Assembly: GCA_019096065.1 (NCBI GenBank) | Contig: JAGUCH010000008.1 | Coordinates: 6,701,001 to 6,765,000, forward strand | Direction of reading: 5' to 3' | Length of the DNA: 64,000 bases | Source of the DNA: Paracyclopina nana | Taxonomy: Eukaryota; Arthropoda; Copepoda; Cyclopoida; Cyclopettidae | Shown here: positions 42,840 through 55,949 of the stretch, piece by piece | Layout of the letters: each line of letters begins with the position of its first letter | How positions within the stretch are numbered: position 1 is the first letter of the stretch | The notes under the pieces: generated by a model | What the model was told of the DNA's origin: nothing | The model's database searches: none | Seen by the model: only the letters and a program-made list of their open reading frames with translations | Program-made: the position numbers and the translations under genes

Positions 42840-43765
42840 ATCAGGGTCCTCAATGACCTGAAAGCTGCTCTGGCCTACCTCCATGGCCTGGAAGGTCAGG
42901 TCCAGTGGCTTGTTTTTACCAGCCTACTAGCACTGGGCTTGGCCTTCATAGACCGAACCATGGCCTTCAGGTCCATCAGAGGCCATAATGGTATGTCTGT
43001 GGACTTGGTCCGGGCCTCTGAGGCTGGCCTTGAGGAGGACTCTTCTTGTGGGGGCCTTCCTCTGGAACTTGTTGGTTTTTGGGGTTGAGGCCTGTCTGGG
43101 GGGTCTCACACTATACCTGGCGGCCTCCAGAAGGATGGAGGATGAGCTAGGGGTTCTCAAGAATGAGGTGGCGGCCTATTGGGCCCGTTTGGTGGGTGTC
43201 CTCGGGTTTGAGGCCCTTTGGTGGACCCTGGTTCCTCAGGTACATGGGTACCTCACCATGGCATTTCTGGTTTTTGCCACTTATTGGGCATTCTTTTGTA
43301 AGATTTTCTTTTCTTCATGGCCTTAATTTGTTTACCCTTCATTTTCTTATGCAGCATATTCGTTTCTTCTGGGTGGACCTTGTCCTTAAGGTACTGGCTG
43401 CCCTGATATACCCAATAACCTTGTGGGTTTTCTCTGTGGTCCTGATCCGCATCCCTCCCGATTCCGGATATGATCGGCCCCCAACAATGACTCGTTTGAC
43501 CCGTGAGACGGAAATTCCTAGTTCCACTGCCCGAGTTCGGCCAAGCCGTATTTCTTGCCATACAGCCTGTGTCACTCCTTTAAACGACTTCGAGATCCAA
43601 GATGCTCATTTTGCCGCTACGATTTGCCTCCCTCCAGTGGTTCCTCCACAAATCCCACCGCTTGGAGACACTGCGACCTCATCTACGTCACGGCCCTTTC
43701 TGGCAGGCAGCTATGGCGTCCTCAGCCCATGCTGCCCAAACCTTCGAGAAACCCGGTTCCGCTGA
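42840..43765 (+). pseudogene. Hydrophobic membrane-protein-like ORF region, frameshifted
   Basis: The frame from about 42853 reads LNDLKAALAYLHGLEGQVQW and a hydrophobic run (LVFTSLLALGLAFI). The frame 42988-43326 continues with several membrane-like stretches (LLVGAFLWNLLVFGV, GYLTMAFLVFATYWAFF). A possible intron 43298-43354 (GTAAGA to TTATGCAG) leads to HIRFFWVDLVLKVLAALIYP and a Ser/Thr/Pro-rich tail to 43765, but the phase matches only the other upstream frame. Base composition is more GC-rich than the surroundings. I do not recognise it. Confidence 0.3.
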
Positions 43766-43873
43766 GGACTCGGAGTAGGCACCTTATTCGCCCAAGGCCC
43801 TACTTGATTGACGATTCCTGGGCTCTATTAATTTTGTTTGTTTTGGTGGCTCATTTTAATTATTTAGCCAATA

Positions 43874-44345
43874 ATAATAGTCCCTGTCGTCAAAGGTAAA
43901 CAGCGCCCCCTATTGTGAAAATAGAGCTAGTATCAACGCAGCGGCGTAGCAATGGGAAATCACGTTTTTTGACTTTTTCTTGAAACCTATGCAGTATTTT
44001 CAAAAATGATGAAAATAAACTCACAAGTATTTTTATCAACAGCAATTTTAGTGAAAAAATCACCTTTTGTGTATGTCATATTGACCCAAGAACTCAATAT
44101 CCATCGGAACTATGTTTGTGGCAAAGAGAAGATTCTCTGAAATCAGGAACATTTTGTAAATGTCTTCAAATGATAGCTCATATTTTGGTTTTATGTTACA
44201 ATATCATCAGTTTTTGTATAAAGTTGTAGGAAAAGGTGCTGCATTCAGGGGCCTAAGATCAGCGGAGGAATTTTCTGAAATGCCGGAAATGAGCTCCCTC
44301 TATAGTTTCTTACGCTCAAATGCAAGGCTTATTGTTCATGTTCTC
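43874..44345 (+). repeat. Dispersed repeat copy, empty site
   Basis: It is the reverse complement of the host repeat at 12595-13657 but without the 604-bp element. At about 44235 GTATAAAGTTGTAGGAAAAG runs straight into GTGCTGCATTC, where the other copy carries the insertion between duplicated CCTTTTCCAT. No coding capacity is recognised. Confidence 0.85.
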
Positions 44346-45576
44346 GGCTAGCCACATTTGTCATCTTAGCTTGGTTTGTTTACATTAGTATCAGTCAACT
44401 GTGGTTGTTTGATTTTTTTCATTGCTTGAATTCCTGAGCAGTGGAGGTTTGTTCATGTCTGCCTTTACATGGTGCTCAGGTGTTGTTTTTTGATGGGACG
44501 CTCGTGTCCACCTTTACATGGTTTTCATTATCGGTGCTGTTGCATGCGTTGTTGTAATCATTGTTGCGCGCGTGTTGTGGCGCGTGTGTTGTTGCGCGCT
44601 AGTGTTGTTGTGGCGCGCACTATGACTTTTCAGCTTTACTGGAGCTATCTCGCGTTGGTGGACGGCTTTGCGTGCTATCGACAGTTGGGTGCGGGCAATA
44701 CGCTACGACTTTTTACAAAGCAGCTGGTGCCCTCTCACGTTGCTGGACTGCTACACGTGCTTACAAAAGATGGGTGCGGGCCGTACACTACGACCTTTGC
44801 AGTAAAGAGCCATCTCACGTCAGTGGACGGCTTTACCTGTTATTGAAAGCTAGGTGCGGGCCGGCTCGCATATCTGTAAGGGTGATGCTGATGGTGCGCC
44901 GTCCTTTGAAGTGGACGACTATACGTGTTATCGGCCGCTGGGAGCTTGCCGAATTTGAATGAACCGAGACATTTCAGCGTGGATTACTCAGGTGTATGGC
45001 TACACATATTATCGGCCACGGGGAGCGGGCCGAATTTGAACCTGTTTCTTGCATGTAGTTGCACCTAACCTACGTGATGTTTATAGCTAGGTGCGAGCCA
45101 GTCCATTATTGATTTTGCAAAATGACATGGTTGCATCTACTTCAATGCCAGCTTACTGCTAATTACTGCTGCTGCTGTTTCATCATGGGGCCTTCGCTCG
45201 CTCCGAGATAATGCTCTTACATGAATTCATATGACATTTTTAATTTTTTGTTGTTTCAATCTTAAGTTTTTCATTGACTGGTTGTAGCTTATATAGCGTA
45301 CTGAGGGCGGGCCTACGCCGCCGTCTCACCCCCAAAGGCAAGAAAAGAAAGAGGGAAAAAAATTTCTTTCGTTGTAAGTGGTTTGATGCCTTCTCTTAGT
45401 TCGTATTCCCCATAATAGATGTGGGGGCGGGCCTTCGTTCGCCCTGAAAATCGCGTTTTTGCTCGTTTTTTCACAATTTCATATCTGAATGATGTGACAA
45501 CTTTGGATTTCGTATTTTATCCAGTTTTTGATTCTTTTTGGTTTAATGTATTTTACAAATCCAAAATGTCCTTTTG
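44346..45576. repeat. GC-rich region with ~85-bp imperfect tandem repeat
   Basis: At 44645-45085 a phrase (TCTCGCGTTGGTGGACGGC, then GTGCTAT...GGGTGCGGGC) recurs about five times at 80-90 bp intervals with decay. At 44545-44620 TTGTTGCGCGCG-like runs occur. The remainder is AT-rich and empty. Confidence 0.6.
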
Positions 45577-45870
45577 TTATTTATTAATTATCAAGTCATG
45601 AAAATCAAGCAGGGTTATTTTTAAGCAGCACAGCAGATATTTCATTAAAATCAATATTAAACAGGTTTGTTTTTCTCCTCCTTCTTTGTACTTATGAGCT
45701 TTTTCTTGAGATCCATGTAGAGTTGTCTTCCAGCTTGCATGACCCATGTCATCAGCTTTCTCCTTCATTTTCTCCATGTCAATCTTTGGAGGACGAATTC
45801 TTCCAGATTCTTCATCCACATAAGTATGTAATTCCTGTGGTGTCCACATACAATCCTCAGAGCATTGTGT
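45577..45870 (-). CDS. Small hypothetical exon or ORF
   Basis: The minus-strand frame reads NPEITQCSEDCMWTPQELHT, YVDEESGRIRPPKIDMEKMK and SQEKAHKYKEGGEKQTCLI, with codon-like composition, then a hydrophobic tail into AT-rich sequence. It could be an internal or terminal exon; the tail after QTCL is probably not coding. No family recognised. Confidence 0.3.
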   Translation of the reverse strand, partial: TQCSEDCMWTPQELHTYVDEESGRIRPPKIDMEKMKEKADDMGHASWKTTLHGSQEKAHKYKEGGEKQTCLILILMKYLLCCLKITLLDFHDLIINK

Positions 45871-48780
45871 GATTTCGGGATTTTTGTGCGCTGGTTATCT
45901 GGCCAATGCTGAAACTCCCATAAATATTAATTTATATTATTGCAAGCAAGAAAAGTATTTTTGATTAAAATAGAATATTAAATATTCACAGCAACAGGTA
46001 CGACCACGACTGTTCTCACGATGTTAAGTGAATATTTTGAAAATTGAGCCGAGAGTAGACTCAAATGCAGGCAAGTGATGTAGAGACAGGCTGGTATTTT
46101 CTTCATCCATGGTCAGCGTTGTATTCTCCCATAATAATATCGAACCAAGGTTTGCCTGGAAAAAGAAATGTTTCAAGAATTGTTGGAAAGTCAAGAGAAA
46201 AGGGATGAGATGAGATAAGAGGACTTGGCTCAGAAGAAACAAGCCTGCATGGAGTGCATATGCTCGAGGAGACGTCCTTGTGCAGAGGTTGCCAACCCCG
46301 TCGTGGTACAAAGAAAAATAAGACACTAAATACTTTTAGCTAAAATGAGATAAAAGATTGTTCAAACTATCGCGCAAGCATTTTTTTCTTTTTTTGCATT
46401 GGGCTAAAATACGAGTTTATGAAATAAGAGCGAATCCGGATTTTAGCAAAAGTTGGACTGATTCACCAAATGATCTCATTTACGAGTAACCTCTCCACTT
46501 TAAGCCATCCCTACTTCTCCGAGGATGGCCAGAGTTTCTTTCGAGGCATGGCTGCTATGGCTTCATCAAAGCTCCACAAGCCTTGCGGCTGAAGGCCTCT
46601 CTGGGCAAGTTTTGCTTAGCAAGACTTCCTCTTAGCTCTTGTTTGGAAGTCTTGCTTAGTCACATTCACCCAAGGAATTCCCTCAAAATATATTTAGCAT
46701 AAGAAGAAAATATGTAACTTCAATAGTTCCAGGTACGATCTGTTTAATCAATCAGTAGCAACATGTACGATGCGTTTTGTTTGATCCGTCGCAGTAGTTC
46801 CAAGTACGATGCGTTCTAATAGGACCAGGTATAAGGTTTCCCGTTAATGTCACTCTTGATTGTGATCCGGATGGCTAAATCTTTTACTTTTTAGAGTCCG
46901 GATGCTTTTATAGGCAGGAAATAAAGCTCGCTAAGAAATGCCGAAAGTTTTATTCTGCAACCTTTTTTCAATCCTTGTCAAAATATCGGATTTTTTACAG
47001 TGCAGAATTGCTCCAGTGAATGTTGCGAATCACCAACTGACCTTACTTGCCATTCTTGGCTTAGAGATGTCTTTGATTCTAATGCGAAGAAACACTGAAG
47101 CAAGGCTCATGAATGGCTCAGCAAATATTTACCTATTTTGCATAATGGATAATGGGTTGCGGAGCAAATAGGGACTCCAAAATTAGAGATCCGGATTGAA
47201 CTAATCAATGAAAAATGGCGCGTCAAATGAATTGAGAGCATTCAAGATAATCAACTCCAGGCTAAAATTAGGGTGTCTGAGCCCAAGCATGGTTCCAAAC
47301 AATAACAAGTTCAAGATAATCTTTACTAATAAGGTGAGTTCTTGTCACTGCTCTACCAAAGCATGCAGTCTGACTGAGCTGTGGTAGGCTTCAAGCCAAA
47401 ATTTTCATAGAATTCTGTGGATTTCACTTCTAAAAAAATAACCCACCTAAAAATAGCAAAAAGTGCCTAAATTGCATACTTTTAGAAAAAAAAACAGAAC
47501 TTATCTGACAAGGCGAGCGATTAGCCCGCTCGCTTTTATGACTGACACGTCACTTGAGCTCAAGCGCTATGTAGTAAGAAAGTCTACTATCGCCACCGCA
47601 GCTAAGACAAACAGATTTGGGGATTTTAGCAGTTTTGCGTCAAAAACTCATTTACGAGACCCCCCTAAATAAGTTATAAATGGGGTTCAATGTGACCACT
47701 TAGACATTAAAGGTGGTTTTCAATCGAGTGCAAACAGAAGTTATGGCAAGATAAAAACAGGCTGAAAGTTGTGGGACATACCGTCAAAAGATTTTTAACC
47801 CTAGGGTAAAAAGTTCAGATGTATGAGTGAAGCAAAAAGCTGTCCTTTACTTTTTCACTAGCTCATGTCACTCATAAGAGTGAGTATATCTATTTATATA
47901 TGTAAACAATTTATAAAACAAGCTAATAAAATAGCTGAGCAAATGATGTAAAATAAAAATGGCAAGTGGCAACTTTGCGGGCTCGAGCTTGTGAGAGCCA
48001 AATGATGCTATGTGATGTTGGAACCCAATGCAATTAAGCTATTAGAGCTAAAAAGTAGCTAATACATCATTACATGACATTCAATTGTAATAAGTCACGC
48101 ATGAATGTCCTAACATAATACAAGATGATCAATACACAATGGTCGCGATGTCAATTTCGCAACTTAAATTAAATCAGTGTGCAAGGTTCAAATCCAATCT
48201 GGCTTAATATGATTACCTAAGTGCCATTTCAGTTCCATCTTGGAATCATGGGTTATTTTATCAAAGGTCTTGGACCAGTCCGGAATGAAAATCCACTCAG
48301 ATTTTTATTTAGCCGCAAAGTCGTAATTCAAGCTTAAAATGCGACTCTGAAATCCTGGACTGTTTTGGACACAAAATCCAGCTTGATTTCAATACAGCCA
48401 CAGGAGTTATTTCAGCTCGATCTGGAAACTCTGGGGATTTGTCTCTTAAATCGAGTACCATTCCGAAAAGAAATTGGCCCAACGCCAGGTGGTTACTTTT
48501 AAGTTTTATCAACAAAATTTGGGTCTATATCTGACTTGAAATCCACCAAGAATTTGATATGGTAACCAGAACCCCTCTTACGAATCCAGTTAATAAATTA
48601 TCATGACGAGTCATGTTTAGGTCTTAATAAATTACGTTTCCGGAACGACTATTTGCGGGGCAACATAGAAATTCAATAAAGGAAAGTCCTATTTATTTCA
48701 GGTACAAGTCAAGTGCAAGAAAGCCCAAACTTCACACCTTGGGTTTCGCAATGCTGTAGTACCTGGCAAGATTGGAAATA
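45871..48780. other. Gene-poor AT-rich stretch
   Basis: No supported gene. GTACGATGCGTT-type phrases recur at 46735-46850. ATCCGGAT palindromes occur at about 46434, 46866 and 47191. A 28-bp segment (ATCTATTTATATATGTAAAC and on) at 47885 matches 25724. Confidence 0.5.
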
Positions 48781-48785
48781 CAATT

Positions 48786-49331
48786 ATGGGGAAATCTGAC
48801 GGCAACAGATCCGGATCAAAGGCACCAAAGGCAAAAGTGAGAGAAAACAAATCAAACACGAGCAAACCAAAGAAGAAATCTACTGAAAACGAAGGCAAAA
48901 AGTCAACTCCAGCTAAAAAATGTCGCATAGAAATCCCTGAAAAGCCGAAAAGGTCCAAAAGTACTGACTGCATGCCAAGAGTAACTTTTAACAAAGAGGA
49001 AAACGCAGATGAAAAGATAGAAATTTGTCACCGCAGAAACCGCAGCTTAAATAATGAAAAAACTAGCATCTCTTTAAAGATATCAACGAGACATGTCTTT
49101 TCACGGCACAAAAGAGCTCCCAAAAAAGCTCCCAAAAAAGCTCAATCAGACGTTCAAGACTCTTCTATGTTGTATCCAATTTGCCACGAACGCAAACTAC
49201 CGAAGATTGATGCTGTCAACGTGGAGAAGCCGAGGGTGAATGAACCAGATGTGGCAGCCAATGTTGAAGACAAATGGCCACAATCCTTATCGTTTCTAGT
49301 CAATAATTGCTTATGTTTTTGCCTGAAATAA
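48786..49331 (+). CDS. Lysine-rich hypothetical protein
   Basis: A 181-codon frame starts MGKSDGNRSGSKAPKAKVRE. The first half is Lys/Ser/Asn-rich and likely disordered with nuclear-localisation-like clusters (KPKKKSTENEGKK, PEKPKRSK). A short duplicated KKAPKKA motif follows, and the tail ends SFLVNNCLCFCLK. Length and composition exceed chance expectation in AT-rich DNA, but I see no domain. It is bounded on both sides by gene-poor sequence. Confidence 0.35.
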   Translation: MGKSDGNRSGSKAPKAKVRENKSNTSKPKKKSTENEGKKSTPAKKCRIEIPEKPKRSKSTDCMPRVTFNKEENADEKIEICHRRNRSLNNEKTSISLKISTRHVFSRHKRAPKKAPKKAQSDVQDSSMLYPICHERKLPKIDAVNVEKPRVNEPDVAANVEDKWPQSLSFLVNNCLCFCLK

Positions 49332-50385
49332 AAAAGGATTTTTGACCATTTGGTTTTTGATGACCTTACAATATCCGCTTAACTTCTCTATGATTGGAAA
49401 AAATCCGGATTGGTAAGTTCACTTCTAACTCCGGACAGAAGCTTTAAAACAGAAATCTAATAGAAAGTAGTAAACTCAAGCTTCACATTGCACTTTGGTT
49501 CGAAATCATGTGTACTCATTATTATCCTGAAAAGTTACAAAATCAATGGGGCATCTTCTCTTTTAGCGGCTGCAGGTTTTCTGTGCCCTAATTCCGCAAC
49601 TTTCGGCAACCAATATTAATTCATCAGAAAAAAAGATTCTTATTTATGTCTTCCTGTGCGTTTAGAATCAACATTTAATTCACGATTATTTCGAATCGCA
49701 AGGCAACTTGCAGCACAATCTCTGCTTTTTACGAGCTTAGCAAAAAAAACGGTATCTCCTTAGAATAGATCCATTGACAGAAGCACATTGATTTTAGCAC
49801 GATAAAAGAGAATTTCGACAGACAAAATGCTGAAAATCCGGACGTCGAATCCTTAGAAGTTTTCAATGTAGGATCAGCAAGTGCAGCAACGAAACTTGAC
49901 CTGCTCAAATATCTTGTGCCGAAAACACTTGAAGATGACTTGCATTAGATGGAGGTTATTAATCCAGCTCCTAAAAAATCCGGATTTTATTCAAACGATG
50001 CAATGTCAACTAATGTCCGGATTGAACTAAGTTCCGCGAGGATTCAAAGCTTCAACAAAGAAACGTGAATGCTCCCATTTGAAAAAGCATAGAAATAGTT
50101 TTGAAGCTAAAGCTAATTAAATCCTGATTTTATGCATAATTCAACTGCTAACTTTTGCATAAATGCAGGACACACAAAATTCTCCCCAAACAAGCCCCCC
50201 CAAAAAAGTATCCTCCTAAGCAAAGAACGATTTGACAATCAATGTGTACAAAAATTTGCCAAATGAAATTAGAATAATAATTAACTTTCTTACTTTATAT
50301 TCAAAGATACAATTTCCTCGTGTCATAATTCAGTTAAGCAATGTCCAATTTTGATTTTTTTGTTTTTAACCCAACAAATGCAATT
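49332..50385. other. AT-rich, no gene seen
   Basis: Only short open frames. Contains several ATCCGGAT-like palindromes (49407, 49838, 49978, 50015). Confidence 0.5.
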
Positions 50386-53300
50386 CCTACTTAAAAGATG
50401 AGACTTTTTACTTAGAGCCCTTTCTTAACTGTTTGTTGTGAATTTTTCTGTTTTAAGGCAGCAAATGCAAATTCTGCTTGATAGACGAGACTTTTTACAG
50501 TTTGTTGATTACATCAGGCATTTTTCTTTTTTATGCCAGCAAATAAAATTTCTGCTTAAAAGACGAGACCATTTAATATTCCACATTTATGCTTTAGGAA
50601 TTGCACATTTTTCGCTTTTAAGCCAACAATCAATAATCTATTCATAATTCAATACCTTTTACGTTTTGATGCAGAAATCACGCATTTTTCGTTTTAAAGC
50701 CCAAATGCAATTTCTGCTTGAAAGATAAGACATTTTAATTTTAGTTGCTGAAATTGGGCATTAATTGCATTTGGACTTTTGAGCCAACAAATACAATTTC
50801 TGTTTAAAAGACGAGAGTTTTTAATTCTTACGGCTGAAATTTTTTGTTCTTCAGTCCAAATGCAATTTCTGCTAGAGAGATGAGACTTTAATTTTCGTTG
50901 CTGGTATGCACATTTTTGGTATTTTAGCCAGCAAAAGCAATTTCTGCTTGAAAGACGAGGTATTTTAATTTTTTGTTGCTGAAATTTCTTGTTCTTAAGT
51001 CTCAATGCAATTTCTGCTTGAAAGGCAAGACCAATTATTTTTCTACGCTTTTGTTTAGGGAATTTCACACTTTTGGTATTTTAGTCATCAAATGAAATTT
51101 CTGCTTGAAAGACAAGACTTTTTAATTTTTGTTGCGGAAATCACGCATTAAACCTATTGAGGCCTACAATTGAACTTTCTGCTACAAAGACGATATTTAT
51201 TACTTTTCTCCATTTTGTTTCAGGAATTGCACATTTTTGGTATTTTAGCCAGCAAATGCAATTTCTGCTTGAAAGACGAGGTATTTTAATTTTTTGTTGC
51301 TGAAATTTCTTGTTCTTAAGTATCAATGCAATTTCTGCTTGAAAGGCAAAACCAATAATTTTTGTAGCTGAAATCGCGCTTTAATCTTATTTAGGCCTAC
51401 AATTGCACTTTCTGCTTGAAAGATGAGACCAATTAATTTTCTATGATTTTGTTTTGGGAATTTCACACTTTTGGTATTTTAGCCAGCAAAAGCAATTTTT
51501 GCAAGAAAGACAAGACTTTTTAATTTTTGGAGCTGAAATTGCGCTTTCATCATATTTAGGCCTCCAATTGCACTTTCTGCTTGCAAGACAAGACCAATTA
51601 ATTTTCTACGCTTTTGTTTAGGGAATTGCACATTTTTGGTATTTTAGCCATCAAATGAAATTTCTGCTTGAAAGACGAGACTTTTTAATTTTTGTTGCGG
51701 AAATCACGCATTAAACCTATTGAGGCCTACAATTGAACTTTCTGCTACAAAGACGATATTTATTACTTTTCTCCATTTTGTTTCAGGAATTGCACATTTT
51801 TGGTATTTTAGCCAGCAAATGCAATTTCTGCTTGAAAGACGAGGTATTTTAATTTTTTGTTGCTGAAATTTCTTGTTCTTAAGTATCAATGCAATTTCTG
51901 CTTGAAAGGCAAAACCAATAATTTTTGTAGCTGAAATCGCGCTTTAATCTTATTTAGGCCTACAATTGCACTTTCTGCTTGAAAGATGAGACCAATTAAT
52001 TTTCTATGATTTTGTTTTGGGAATTTCACACTTTTGGTATTTTAGCCAGCAAAAGCAATTTTTGCAAGAAAGACAAGACTTTTTAATTTTTGGAGCTGAA
52101 ATTGCGCTTTCATCATATTTAGGCCTCCAATTGCACTTTCTGCTTGCAAGACAAGACCAATTAATTTTCTACGCTTTTGTTTAGGGAATTGCACATTTTT
52201 GGTATTTTAGCCATCAAATGAAATTTCTGCTTGAAAGACGAGACTTTTTAATTTTTGTTGCGGAAATCACGCATTAAACCTATTGAGGCCTACAATTGAA
52301 CTTTCTGCTACAAAGACGATATTTATTACTTTTCTCCATTTTGTTTCAGGAATTGCACATTTTTGGTATTTTAGCCAGCAAATGCAATATCTGCTTGAAA
52401 GACGAGGTATTTTAATTTTTTGTTGCTAAAAGTTTCTTGTTCTTAAGTATCAATGCAATTTCTGCTTGAAAGGCAAGACCAATTAATTTTTGTAGCTGAA
52501 ATCGCGCTTTAATCATATTTAGGCCTACAATTGCACTTTCTGCTTGCAAGACAAGACCAATTAATTTTCTATGATTTTGTTTTGGGAATTTCACACTTTT
52601 GGTATTTTAGCCAGCAAAAGCAATTTTTGCTAGAAAGACGAGACTTTTTAATTTTTGAAGATGAAATCGCGCTTTAATCATATTTAGGCCTCCAATTGCA
52701 CTTTCTGCTTGCAAGACGAGACCAATTAATTTTCTACGTTTTTGTTTTGGGAATTGCACATTTTTGGTACTTTAGCCATCAAATGCAATTAGGCCTACAA
52801 TTGCACTTTCTGCTTGCAAGACAAGACCAATTAATTTTCTATGATTTTGTTTTGGGAATTTCACACTTTTGGTATTTTAGCCAGCAAAAGCAATTTTTGC
52901 TAGAAAGACGAGACTTTTTAATTTTTGAAGATGAAATCGCGCTTTCATCATATTTAGGCCTCCAATTGCACTTTCTGCTTGCAAGACGAGACCAATTAAT
53001 TTTCTATGTTTTTGTTTTGGGAATTGCACATTTTTGGTACTTTAGCCATCAAATGCAATTTCTGCTTGAAAGATGAGGTATTTTAATTTTTTGTTGCTGA
53101 AATTTCTTGTTTTTAAGTATCAATGCAATTTCTGCTTGAAAGGCAAGACCAATTAATTTTTTTAGCTGAAATCGCGCTTTAATCATATTTAGGCCTACAA
53201 TTCCACTTTCTGCTTGCAAGACAAGACCAATTAATTTTCTACGTTTTTGTTTTGGGAATTTCACACTTTTGGTATTTTAGCTAGCAAAAGCAATTTTTGC

Positions 53301-55010
53301 TAGAAAGACGAGACTGTTTAAGTTTTGGAGCTGAAATCGCGCTTTAATCATATTTAGGCCTACAATTGCACTTTCTGCTTGAAAGACGAGACCAATTAAT
53401 TTTCTACGCTTTTGTTTAGGGAATTGCACATTTTTGGTATTTTAGCCATCAAATGAAATTTCTGCTTGAAAGACGAGACTTTTTGATTTTTGGAGCTGAA
53501 ATCGCGCTTTAACCATATTTAGGCCTATAATTGCACTTTCTGCTTGAAAGATGAGACCATTTAATTTTCTACGCTTTTGTTTTGGGAATTGCACATTTTT
53601 GGCATTTTAGCCAGCAAATGCAATATCTGCTTGAAAGACGAGGTATTTTAATTTTTTGTTGCTGAAATTTCTTGTTCTTAAGTATCAATGCAATTTCTGC
53701 TTGAAAGGCAAGAACAATTAATTTTTGTAGCTGAAATCACGCTTTAATCAAATTTAGGCCTACAATTGCACTTTCTACTTGCAAGACAAGACCAATTAAT
53801 TTTCTATGGTTTTGTTTTGGAAATTTCACACTTTTGGTATTTTAGCCAGCAAAAGCAATTTTTGCTAGAAAGACGAGACTTTTTGATTTTTGGAGCTGAA
53901 ATCGCGCTTTAACCATATTTAGGCTTATAATTGCACTTTCTGCTTGAAAGACGAGACCAATTAATTTTCTACGCTTTTGTTTTGGGAATTGCACATTTTT
54001 GGTACTTTAGCCATCAAATGCAATTTCTGCTTGAAAGATGAGGTATTTTAATTTTTGTTTTGGAAATCAGGCATTAAACCTTTTGAGGCCTACAATTGCA
54101 CTTTCTGCTTGAAAGACGATATTTATTACTTTTCTCCATTTTGTTTCAGGAATTGCATATTTTTTGGTATTTTAGCCAGCAAATGCAATTTCTTCTTGAA
54201 AGATGAGGTTTTTTAATTTTTTGTTGCTGAAATTTCTTGTTCTTAAGTATCAATGCAATTTCTGCTTGAAAGGCAAAACCAATTAATTTTTGTAGCTGAA
54301 ATTGCGCTTAAATCATATTTAGGCCTACAATTGCACTTTCTGCTTGCAAGAAAAGACCAATTAATTTTCTACGCTTTTGTTTTGGGAATTTCACACTTTT
54401 GGTATTTTAGCCAGCGAAAGCAATTTTTGCTAGAAAGACGAGACTTTTTGATTTTTGGAGCTGAAATTGCGCTTTAACCATATTTAGGCCTCCAATTGCA
54501 CTTTCTGCTTGAAAGACGATATTTATTACTTTTCTCCATTTTGTTTCAGGAATTGCAAATTTTTTGGTATTTTAGCTAGCAAAAGCAATTTCTGCTTGAA
54601 AGACGAGGTATTTTAATTTTTTGTTGCTGAAATTTCTTGTTCTTAAGTATCAAGAAAACCTATTGAGGCCTACGAGACTTTTTAATTTTTGTATCTGAAA
54701 TCGCGCTTCAACCATATTTAGGCCTATAATTGCACTTTCCGCTTGAAAGACGAGACCAATTAATTTTCTACGCTTTTGTATAGGGCATTGCACTTTTTTG
54801 GTATTTTAGCCATCAAATGAAATTTCTGCTTGAAAGACGAGATTTTTTAATTTTTGTTGCGGAAATCACGCATTAAACCTATTGAGGCCTACAATTGAAC
54901 TTTCTGCTTGAAAGACGAGACCAATTAATTTTCTACGCTCTTGTTTTGGGAATTGCACATTTTTGGTATTTTAGCCAGCAAATGCAATTTCTGCTTGAAA
55001 GACGAAACTT
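50386..55010. repeat. Complex satellite with 563-bp higher-order repeat
   Basis: Monomers of about 70-90 bp share the core GCAATTTCTGCTTGAAAGAC and alternate with variants (GCACTTTCTGCTTGCAAGAC, GCAATTTTTGCTAGAAAGAC). A 563-bp block is repeated almost exactly (51062-51624 and 51625-52187) and a third copy starts at 52188 before diverging. Short open frames in both orientations (LLERRDQLIFYAFVLGIAHF) repeat with it and are not genes. Confidence 0.92.
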
Positions 55011-55119
55011 ATTGTGCGATAAAATACGCGCAACAAAATTTCAAGTCATTCATCTCGTTAGTGTGGGAAGAATGAGAATATTAATTTTTTGAACGATAAG
55101 CAGTGGATTTTTTTTTTTT

Positions 55120-55850
55120 TTTGAATTTTGTTTATTGCGTGTCTGTATGAGGAGAAAAATAACATACGATCCCCTCTGAGAGAAAAAAAACCGCACTCCT
55201 AACCTTGTGTTGTAAGTTCACAAACCGGCCCGAGATGCGAGAAAAAGCCGTTACAAATGAGTGCGAGAGCGGCCAAAATGTACGAGCGCACCTGAGTGCG
55301 AGAAAAACCGCACTCCCAACCCTGCGTGAAAAGTTTACCCAGCGGCCCAAGAAGCGAGAAACAGCCGATACGATTGAGTGCAAGTTTGGCCAAAATTTAC
55401 GAGCGCTTCTAGGTGCGAGAAAATGCGCGCTCGTGTAAGTGCGAGAAAAATCGCGCTCCTGTAAGTGCAAGGGTAACGAAAAGGAACGAGCGCCTCTCCC
55501 CTCGAGAAAAAGCGCGCTCCTAATTATGCGATGGCCACAGGTTGCGAGGGTTGAAAAGCGCGCAGTGCAGAGCGAGTCTGGAAGAGCAAGTGCGAGAAAA
55601 AGCGCGCTCATTCAAATGTGATGGCGGCAAAAGTGGGCGAGTGCCACAGGTTGTGAGAAAACCAACGCTGGTAGAGCGAGTGCGAGAAAAAGCGCACCGT
55701 TTTCAGTGCGAGGGCGGCTAAAATGTCCGAGCGCTACTGAGTGCGAGAAATAACGCTCTCGTCCAAATGGGTCGGACACGGTCACTTCGGAAATAATTGG
55801 AAGCTAAGCGAGTGCGAGAAAAACCGGCCAGATCACCTACGAGCACAATA
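55120..55850. repeat. GC-rich tandem repeat with GTGCGAGAAAAA phrase
   Basis: GTGCGAGAAAAAGCGCGCTC-like phrases recur throughout. Two adjacent ~122-bp units (GCGGCCAAAATGTACGAGCG with flanks) occupy about 55180-55425, followed by more diverged copies to 55830. Confidence 0.8.
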
Positions 55851-55949
55851 TAACAACCAGATCGTCACAGACACACAATTAGCACACAGTTCGTTTTTGA
55901 GCAAAAAAATGACATCGGCTCGTCAGATAAATCACGCGCACGATTAAGT

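Noticed and set aside
46024..46326. 100-codon minus-strand ORF
   Set aside because: No splice or domain support and composition typical of chance frames.
50694..53264. Repeated short ORFs (QAEIAL, LLERRDQLIF)
   Set aside because: They recur with the satellite monomers in both orientations.
55132..55611. 159-codon minus-strand ORF
   Set aside because: Lies entirely in the GC-rich tandem array; both strands are open.
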